Shown: positions 58,007-64,000 of the stretch, one piece after another
How the letters are laid out: every line of letters starts with the position of its first letter
How positions within the stretch are numbered: the first letter of the stretch is position 1
The notes under the pieces: generated by a model
The model's input: only the letters and a program-made list of their open reading frames with translations
What the model was told of the DNA's origin: nothing
Databases searched by the model: none
Translations under genes and position numbers: made by a program
Assembly (NCBI GenBank): GCA_003259005.1
Contig: QLII01000001.1
Coordinates: forward strand, 7,865,001-7,929,000
Source: Spirosoma telluris
GTDB taxonomy: Bacteria > Bacteroidota > Bacteroidia > Cytophagales > Spirosomataceae
Reading direction: 5' to 3'
DNA length: 64,000 bases

Positions 58007-58176
58007 TGCCTTACCAACTAGTCGGTTACTCAAATGTAGGTGCTTTTTGTATTGCAAATTAACCGCTGGCTCAATTCATCCTGCTGTTAGTCGATTCAAA
58101 TGGTCGTTGGTCGATTGCGTATTGTGGGCGTAGGCGAATCCAGACAATTTCGACCACTAAACGTCGAGTTTCACCC

Positions 58177-59037
58177 ATGAGACACCTATTGTTTCTGCTA
58201 CTGCTGGCGGGATGCAGCAGCCCTGCCAACGACCCCAATCCGGGCAACTCAGCCAATCCTACCGACCCAAATCCTGGTGGCAATGTTACGCTGGGCACTG
58301 GGCAGGCAGGTGTTGTGGGCATTAATGGGATCAGCGCCTGGGACAATCTGTCGGCCACCGAGAAAACGAAAGTGACTAGCTGGAACAGCTTGTTCGTCCA
58401 TGCTTCGGTTGGGGGCGATCTGGAAGATGGTAGCCAGAATAACGGCTTTAAGTTTGAGTTCTATGATGGCGATAAGCTAAACGACGGCCTGAACGGAACC
58501 GACTGGAACTCGATCAATAACGGCAATAACATCTCGAACGGAGAGCCCGAAAAAAAGCTGGCCGCTTTCAAACGCGAGGCCCTCCAGCAAAAAGATAAAC
58601 TCCAGATTGCCATTTTCAAGTTTGGCTATGCCGACATCACCGATGCCAATGTAGAGAGTGTCAAGACAGGCTACAAACAACTAATCGACGAACTGCGGTC
58701 GAGCGGGATCAAACGGTTCGTACACATCACCCCTCCACTCATTTACATTATCACGAAAGACGATGGCAATGCGGCCAAAATGAAGGTAGCCCAATGGATG
58801 AAGGACACCTTTAAGGCACAGGACGTTGTCTTCGACTTGCAGGAGATTGAGTCCGATAATGGAGCCTGCAAACTTGGTTCTGTCTGGAGTATCTGCGATA
58901 AATACCGCTCTACGGCCAGTTGCCCCAGTAAAGGGCAGGGGGTCGATGCGCCCGAAGGGCAGGGTCACATCTGCGAAAAAGAAGCCACCCGAATCAGCAA
59001 GGCATTTTTGATGGCGATCTACAACGCCGGGAAGTAA
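58177..59037 (+). CDS. Hypothetical lipoprotein, possibly SGNH-hydrolase-like
   Basis: 286 residues with a lipoprotein signal (MRHLLFLLLLAGC, Cys13) and a Pro/Asn-rich linker (NDPNPGNSANPTDPNPGG). In the main domain FVHASVGGDLEDGS could hold a nucleophile Ser, IAIFKFGYADI resembles the third SGNH block, and GQGHICEKEATRISKAF places a His near the end. The SGNH idea is tentative. It is the first of four plus-strand genes for exported proteins. Confidence 0.5.
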   Translation: MRHLLFLLLLAGCSSPANDPNPGNSANPTDPNPGGNVTLGTGQAGVVGINGISAWDNLSATEKTKVTSWNSLFVHASVGGDLEDGSQNNGFKFEFYDGDKLNDGLNGTDWNSINNGNNISNGEPEKKLAAFKREALQQKDKLQIAIFKFGYADITDANVESVKTGYKQLIDELRSSGIKRFVHITPPLIYIITKDDGNAAKMKVAQWMKDTFKAQDVVFDLQEIESDNGACKLGSVWSICDKYRSTASCPSKGQGVDAPEGQGHICEKEATRISKAFLMAIYNAGK

Positions 59038-59044
59038 TTAAAAC

Positions 59045-59127
59045 GGAACGCTGATCGGAGTGATCATTATGATCTACGCTGATAAAAATCATTTTTAAAT
59101 CATACCGATTCGACCAACCAGCGTTCC
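59045..59127. repeat. Inverted repeat of the GAACGCTGAT family
   Basis: GGAACGCTG (59045-59053) pairs with CAGCGTTCC (59119-59127), with ATCAT-type partial pairing inside. It is a gene-free copy of the repeat that flanks the GxxExxY gene. Confidence 0.65.
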
Positions 59128-59137
59128 ATTAATTTTT

Positions 59138-59752
59138 ATGACAAAAGGCACAAAATTAGGCTTGTTTTTCCTTGCATTGGCTGGCCTTAGCTGGGGTGTG
59201 TATGAATGTAAATACGAGTACAGCTATTACACCGACCTGAAAGACCGTCCCTGGGCTTACAGCCAAGACGAAAACGCCAAACTGCTTGTCGGTACCTGGC
59301 AAGGCGAATTCCGCGACCCGAATAACCTAACGAAAACGATCCGGCTCACCATTCTGCCGCCTGTATCAGACGAAGAACGGGCGAAAAAAGCAGCACGACG
59401 GACACGCAAACGCAGCGGTTTAGGGTCTAGAGCCGATAAAAAACGGTTCGATGGAACTGCTACCGTGACCAGTCCACATGGCCAGGAAGAATATGAACTC
59501 AACGGCCATGTACAGACCGAAGCAGGAAACCGACTCGCTGTAATTCACTTTCAGACAGGCGACGAGTTTCTGCGACTACGAAACAATTTCAACCTGCTGG
59601 CGGCCCTCGAAGGAGGAGAGTGGCAAGGCGATAGCCTGACACTTACGCTGTCGTTTGCGTACACGACGGCAACCGGCTCAAGCTATTCGAACAGCAGTGA
59701 TCCCCGCTACGAAAAAACAGTAACTGTCCATTTGTTGCGCATAAAATCATGA
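59138..59752 (+). CDS. Hypothetical membrane-anchored protein
   Basis: 204 residues. The N-terminus (LGLFFLALAGLSWGVYECKY) is a membrane anchor or uncleaved signal. LLVGTWQGEFRDPNNLTKTI is a G-T-W start typical of lipocalin-like beta-barrels. A basic segment follows (KKAARRTRKRSGLGSRADKK). The C-terminal half is beta-rich (LAVIHFQTGDEFLRLR). No family is recognised. It lies 47 bp before the VWD gene in the same direction. Confidence 0.5.
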   Translation: MTKGTKLGLFFLALAGLSWGVYECKYEYSYYTDLKDRPWAYSQDENAKLLVGTWQGEFRDPNNLTKTIRLTILPPVSDEERAKKAARRTRKRSGLGSRADKKRFDGTATVTSPHGQEEYELNGHVQTEAGNRLAVIHFQTGDEFLRLRNNFNLLAALEGGEWQGDSLTLTLSFAYTTATGSSYSNSSDPRYEKTVTVHLLRIKS

Positions 59753-59798
59753 ACAATCCTCCTGTGCGTAACCCATTCAGAACTACTAAGCGCTAACT

Positions 59799-62013
59799 AT
59801 GAAAACTTTTTTTTCGCTTATCTATCGTCGGGTAATGCTCTTTCTAGGAACATTGGTGTTCCTTTTCCTCCCGCAATCCTGCCAACAAACCGACGACACG
59901 CCAGCCGCTACATCTGACGGGCCAACGCAGATTCGCTACCACCAGCTCATCATTGAATGTACCGAAGCCACCACCCAGAACAAAGGAGTTGCCATTCTCG
60001 ATTTTCGCTTCGATACGTATGCAAATCAGCAGGTCGTTGGTTATGGGTCTGGGAAATACCTGGCTTTCAGCATCACTAACCTCACCGCCATCGACGCAGC
60101 CATTCAAACAGCCAATGCCGATATTGCCAGTAAGGCAACCGAGGTGACGAAGTTTTCAACAATGACCGATTTCGTGGTCAGCCGACTCACCAACGTAGCG
60201 GGCTATAGCACCACCAAAAACCTGGGGGCCGATGCCATCTGGGGTATTCTGGCGAATGAAGAAACTACTATTGCCAAACTTCATAACGTTCGAAAATCGT
60301 TTGATTTTGGTGCCTTCCTGGCCGCTATTGTTGCTACGCCAGCCCATGCCCAGCAATTGGGGCGTCATGTCTATGGCGACGGGAGCCAGAACTACCATAA
60401 CTCCTATTACTACAGCCCGCCACCTCAACCGGGGACACTACCAGAGTATAAAATGAACGTACCTTCTACGGTAACGGCTCCAATGCCGTCAAACAGTGCC
60501 CCAGTCCAGCGTAATTCACGAGGGGAAACGCCTGCCGAACAGGCGGCTCGCGAAGAAGCGGCTCGTCAGGCCGCACAAGCGGGCCGCACTAATCGGGGGC
60601 CGCGCGATATTGGGGATATTTTCAACGGCATTTTCGACCGGCTGGGCAATGCACTGGGCTTTCCTCCGGGCCAGGGCGGTTCTTCAGGCGACCCACACAT
60701 ACGGATGCACGATGGCTTGGGCTATAGCTTCCAGACCGTCGGTGAATTTGTGGCCACGAAAGGCACGAACCTGGAAGTACAGGCCCGGCAGGAAGATATT
60801 CACAAAACGAATCTGGGCACGGTAAACACCGGCGTAGCAGCCAAACTGGGGAGCGATGAAATCTGCCTGCTGGTAAACCCAGCAAACCTGAAGATGCCCC
60901 GCCTGTATGTCAACAAAAAAGAAACGGCCCTCTCAGCCCTGACGCAGCTATCGCTTGGGGCGGCAACAAACTCCAGTTGGCCGGAACCGAAAAACTGTTT
61001 TTTAGCAACGCCCAAAATGAAGGCGTCATGATTTACTGGAACGCGCCTTATCTGAACTATTCCGTCGTGTTGGGCGATGCCCGAAAAGGGAATGTAACGG
61101 GACTGATGGGTAATTACGATGGCAATTATGCCAACGATTTTCTGCTTCGTGATGGCACCGCTGTTGAGTCCATTTTTCCGGCTATTCATGGAACGTTTGC
61201 CGATAGCTGGCGCGTCACAAATGCCACGTCCATATTCGTTTACGATTCGGGTAAAAACACCGATTCTTATACTGACCGGACATTCCCGAAAACATTTCCC
61301 GTCGTTTCGGCGGAGAAATTAGCCTGGGCCGAGGGGGTTTGTACGGCGGCTGGCGTAACGCGGCAACCTGAACTAGGGCAATGCATGTTCGATGTGGGCC
61401 TTACGGGCGATACCCGCCTGGCCCAGTCGGCGCTACTGAGTCAGCGGGAATTTCCGGCCAGCCCGACGTAGCCACCTTCACCAACCTCAAACTGGATCTG
61501 AAAGAAGGACAATCCAACGATCCGCAAACCCGCAATCTGCTTGATCTCGACAATGGGACATTCTATTCATTTGCTAAAGGCGCATCGGTGGCTTACGACA
61601 TCGACCTTGTGTTCGATTATTATTCAGGCCCCTGGTTTGCCGGACCCCGTGCGGTTAAAAATTGCGGGGTTTCGTGCGGAGCGTACACCATCTGGCCTTT
61701 CATCGACGGGCAGAAATGGCCTTATTTCCAGAATACGTTTCTTCGCTACACAACCATCCCAGCTAATCAATGGGCCAGCTTCGCGACGGCCGCCGATTTG
61801 CGCCGTGCCTGGACGTTCGATACGGGGGCTGATGAAAAAACGGAGTTAGTTAGCTCGTTGGTCGATCTGAACACGGCTCAGCCACGTTCCCAATACCTCT
61901 GGTCGTTCAAAACGCAGCAGGGCAAAAAAGGGCTGATTCGCTTCACGCAGGCGCAACACAACAAGGCAGGCAGTACGGCCACCTTTACATTCGATATCAA
62001 AATTGAACGATAA
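59799..62013 (+). CDS. Secreted protein with von Willebrand factor type D domain (two frame breaks in G runs)
   Basis: The signal region contains YRRVMLFLGTLVFLFLPQSC. After a linker rich in Ala/Arg/Glu comes a VWD domain: GSSGDPHIRMHDGLGYSFQT, VGEFVATKG, VVLGDARKGNVTGLMGNYDG. Two losses break it: at 60957-60960 (four G, needs five; then SLGGGNKLQLAGTEKLFF) and at 61446-61448 (three G, needs four; then SQRGISGQPDVATFTNLKLD). Corrected length 738. The C-terminal beta domain may bind surfaces or glycans. VWD proteins of this type are adhesive in animals; the bacterial role is unknown. The four neighbours are also exported. Confidence 0.8.
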
Positions 62014-62033
62014 TTTTCCAACCATTTCTTGTC

Positions 62034-63080
62034 ATGAGAACACAACTAACTAGTTGTCTGCTGTTACTGGGGTTCATATCCTGCCAGAAAAGTTCTGAGG
62101 ATTTGGCGGCACCCCTTCCGCCGGAAGGCTGTCGGTTGCAAGCCATTAGCAATACATCGGCTGGAGGAGGGTATACCAGCATTTCATCGAAAACAACCTA
62201 CGAGTATACTGCTCAGAATCAGCTTTTTCGGACTGTGTACACATCTACCTCCAAAGCACCTGGCAGCGATGGCAACTCCTTATCGACCGTCAACTACACC
62301 TACGACAGTAATGGCTATGTCATTCAATCAAAATCAGAGGCTACCTATAGCTACGCAGGTGAATACACCGATAACATCATCAGCCAATACACCTATTCGT
62401 ATAAAAATGGACGGCTCGACAAGGAAACGACCAGCACAACCTATGACCGTATTTATGTATCGGCGAGCAAAAAAGAAACGACCACCACGAGCGGTACCAT
62501 ACAGTATGAATATGACGGAGAGGGGCGATTGACCAAAATAACATCGGTAGGCAATTCATCCGCAAGTGGTACTAGCTCCAGTATCCAAACGTTCGACAAG
62601 GGTAAACTTATAAAAAGAGTTTATACATCAGGGAGTGGCCCTGAAATCGAAGACGCCGTACTAAATGATGGGCGGATTATTCAGGAAAAACAGGGTAGTA
62701 CGGTGGTTCGATTCTATAAGTACGATGCTGACAATCATCTGGTTCGGCAGGAAAGCTGGGAAAATGGTAAGCTTTTTTACTATACCGAACAAACCTACGA
62801 CAGCCAAAAATCGACGTTCGAGGCTACACCCCAGCTATTCTTCCCCGGCTGGCCTCGTGAAAAGTCGTATGATGGCGCTCGGGGCAATATCAGCAATAAC
62901 GTTTTGTTAGAAAAAAACATCTACATTCAAGCGAACGGCACTACCTTGGAAAGTGGCAACACGCAAACCACCTATCAGTTCAACACCAAAGGATTCCCGA
63001 TTAAACAGACCCGAACGGGTAAATTTAATTCGGTGCCTTACACCAGCGAATCTACCTACACCTATATCACCTGCAATTAA
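62034..63080 (+). CDS. Lipoprotein with YD-like repeats
   Basis: 348 residues with a lipoprotein signal (TSCLLLLGFISCQKSSEDL). The body is a series of Tyr-rich beta repeats of the form YTYDSNGYVIQSKS, YSYKNGRLDKET, YEYDGEGRLTKI and YKYDADNHLVRQES, which are the units of RHS/YD-type or DUF4595-like proteins that wrap in a beta-spiral. Cell-surface location is inferred. It follows the VWD gene by 20 bp, so the two are probably cotranscribed and may act together at the surface. Confidence 0.72.
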   Translation: MRTQLTSCLLLLGFISCQKSSEDLAAPLPPEGCRLQAISNTSAGGGYTSISSKTTYEYTAQNQLFRTVYTSTSKAPGSDGNSLSTVNYTYDSNGYVIQSKSEATYSYAGEYTDNIISQYTYSYKNGRLDKETTSTTYDRIYVSASKKETTTTSGTIQYEYDGEGRLTKITSVGNSSASGTSSSIQTFDKGKLIKRVYTSGSGPEIEDAVLNDGRIIQEKQGSTVVRFYKYDADNHLVRQESWENGKLFYYTEQTYDSQKSTFEATPQLFFPGWPREKSYDGARGNISNNVLLEKNIYIQANGTTLESGNTQTTYQFNTKGFPIKQTRTGKFNSVPYTSESTYTYITCN

Positions 63081-63259
63081 ATAGTGGACGTTATTGGGCA
63101 AGTATGTCTGTGATTATTGTTCCATCCAAATCGACTAGTGTAAAGGATATGGTACTCAGGTTTAAGACTGGTTGTAGTACGAACCCGGTAATGAAAAATC
63201 GTTTTTTCTGATCGGCCTGATTTACGATACATAGTCATGCGGTTTCCACCCATGTTCCG

Positions 63260-63267
63260 TATTTTTG
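63260..63267 (+). promoter_or_regulatory. Candidate -7 box directly before gldC
   Basis: TATTTTTG matches TAnnTTTG and ends 4 bp before the ATG. If used, the leader would be almost absent. Weak evidence without a clear -33 box. Confidence 0.25.
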
Positions 63268-63271
63268 TCGT

Positions 63272-63622
63272 ATGAAAAAATCAGACATTCACTTTTCGGT
63301 TGAGCTGGATAATCAGAATATCCCCGAAAAAATATATTGGGAAGCTACCGACAACCCGAACGAGGGGCTCAGCGATACGCGCGCCATTGCCATTGCGCTC
63401 TGGGATCACTACCACAACAGCACGCTCAAAATCGACCTTTGGACGAAAGAGATGGAAGTGATCGATATGAAACGCTTCCTAATTGAAATGATGAGTGGTA
63501 TTGCCGATACCGCCATTAATGCAACGGGTGATAAACGCATGGCTACGGATATCGAAAATACCTGCCGGGTACTCAGCAAGCGCCTTGAAGAGGAAATTAA
63601 AGAACAGCAAAAGCAGCAATAA
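63272..63622 (+). CDS. gldC: Gliding motility protein GldC
   Basis: 116 residues matching GldC: KKSDIHFSVELDNQNIPEKI, YWEATDNPNEGLSDTRAIAI, ALWDHYHNSTLKIDLWTKEM and MKRFLIEMMSGIADTAI, with a charged helical end (LSKRLEEEIKEQQKQQ). GldC is a small cytoplasmic protein linked to gliding in Flavobacterium; its precise role is unknown. It is widely conserved in Bacteroidota, which supports the taxonomic reading. A hairpin with GATTCT words lies downstream. Confidence 0.92.
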   Translation: MKKSDIHFSVELDNQNIPEKIYWEATDNPNEGLSDTRAIAIALWDHYHNSTLKIDLWTKEMEVIDMKRFLIEMMSGIADTAINATGDKRMATDIENTCRVLSKRLEEEIKEQQKQQ

Positions 63623-63654
63623 GTACGGGGACAGAATTGTTTATAATTTGCTTC

Positions 63655-63735
63655 TGTCGATTCTTATGGGTTCTATTGGCTTGAGAATCAGTTCAAAAAG
63701 AATCGGCAGAATCCACAAGAATCAATAGAATCAAG
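63655..63735. repeat. Imperfect inverted repeat, GATTCT words, after gldC
   Basis: CGATTCTTATGGGTTCTATTGG pairs loosely with the AATCAATAGAATC region near 63720-63735. The arms are degenerate tandem GATTCT/AGAATC words as at 20912-20986. It could end the gldC transcript. Confidence 0.5.
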
Positions 63736-63818
63736 TTTGGCCAACTACTTTATAAAGACGAAGCCAGCACATTGGCCGTTAATTTGCTGATGCCTGTTTA
63801 TCAATGATTTTACGATTC

Positions 63819-64000
63819 ATGAAAAAGATTCTGCTGCTGCTCTTTGTAGCAACCAGTACCCTTGCGCAACAGGGTATTCAGTTTAAACCGGCGCCGGTTG
63901 AAAAAACCTTTCAGGAGGCACGACGGTCGGGAAAACCCGTATTTATTGAGATTTTTTCGCCAACCTGTCACGTTTGCGAAAGCTTTAAACCGACGTTGGC
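63819..64000 (+). CDS. Thioredoxin-like secreted protein, N-terminal part (runs off the window)
   Basis: About 60 codons are present. The start MKKILLLLFVATSTLAQQG is a signal peptide; an in-frame ATG 15 bp upstream is possible but less usual. The following AARRSGKPVFIEIFSP-like segment (EARRSGKPVFIEIFSPTCHV) leads to the redox motif Cys-His-Val-Cys in PTCHVCESF. This is the DsbD-gamma/thioredoxin-like class with a periplasmic location. The rest lies outside the window. Confidence 0.8.
   Translation, partial: MKKILLLLFVATSTLAQQGIQFKPAPVEKTFQEARRSGKPVFIEIFSPTCHVCESFKPTL

Noticed and set aside
2777..61448. Phase variation or programmed frameshifting at the G/C runs
   Set aside because: The runs are only 2-8 bases long, occur in housekeeping and catabolic genes alike, always need +1, and show no slippery heptamer or stimulatory structure. 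Base-calling error is simpler.

Overview
The window looks like chromosomal DNA of a Bacteroidota species of the order Cytophagales, most like Spirosoma and its relatives. The support is a SusC/SusD pair with a FecR/ECF-sigma switch, a GldC gliding protein, many lipoproteins, a NUDIX-type AraR regulator, TAnnTTTG-like promoter boxes and GC near 50%. The assignment rests on gene content only.

Layout. 1-5.5 kb: the start of an STN-domain protein, a secreted protein, a 3-oxoacid CoA-transferase pair (scoA, scoB) split by a GxxExxY gene, small lipoproteins and a VOC protein. 5.5-9.2 kb: RidA, a D-threonine aldolase/D-serine dehydratase-like PLP enzyme, an M19 dipeptidase and a methyltransferase. 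9.3-18.9 kb: arabinose and arabinan use (galM, araD, GH51, araA, araB, araR, GH43). 19-33.7 kb: a pectin locus (CE8 pectinesterase, CE12 acetylesterase, GH28 polygalacturonase, SusD, SusC, FecR, ECF sigma, PL1 pectate lyase, GH97). 33.8-44.4 kb: galacturonate catabolism (fbp, hexuronate transporter, eda, kdgK, uxaC, uxaA, uxaB) with a divergent LacI-family regulator. 44.4-47.3 kb: DUF2306, Crp-like and serine-hydrolase genes. 47.3-49.9 kb: small one-way genes separated by attC-like repeats, resembling an integron cassette array. 49.9-58 kb: a nucleotidase, a 2-oxoacid dehydrogenase E2, CinA, DUF4197, a truncated globin, an ArsC/Spx-like protein and a LytTR two-component pair. 58-64 kb: a run of secreted proteins including a VWD-domain protein, then gldC and the start of a thioredoxin-like gene.

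The 9-44 kb region reads as one pectin programme. Surface enzymes cut homogalacturonan and arabinan side chains, SusC/SusD imports the fragments, AraR controls arabinose use, and the Uxa/Kdg route takes galacturonate to pyruvate and triose phosphate, with Fbp supporting gluconeogenesis. A 24-bp operator shared by the uxaB/LacI intergenic region and the region upstream of the ECF sigma gene suggests that one regulator links uptake to catabolism.

Three patterns cut across the genes. First, 20 one-base losses in 19 genes, 18 of them in G/C runs, break otherwise complete proteins; these are most likely systematic sequencing undercalls, so the affected genes are annotated across the break. Second, almost every junction in the pectin and uronate region carries a long inverted repeat with arms built from short degenerate tandem words, and several genes stop inside such an arm. 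Third, the attC-like array and the GxxExxY gene nested in one inverted repeat are the best candidates for undescribed mobile systems.
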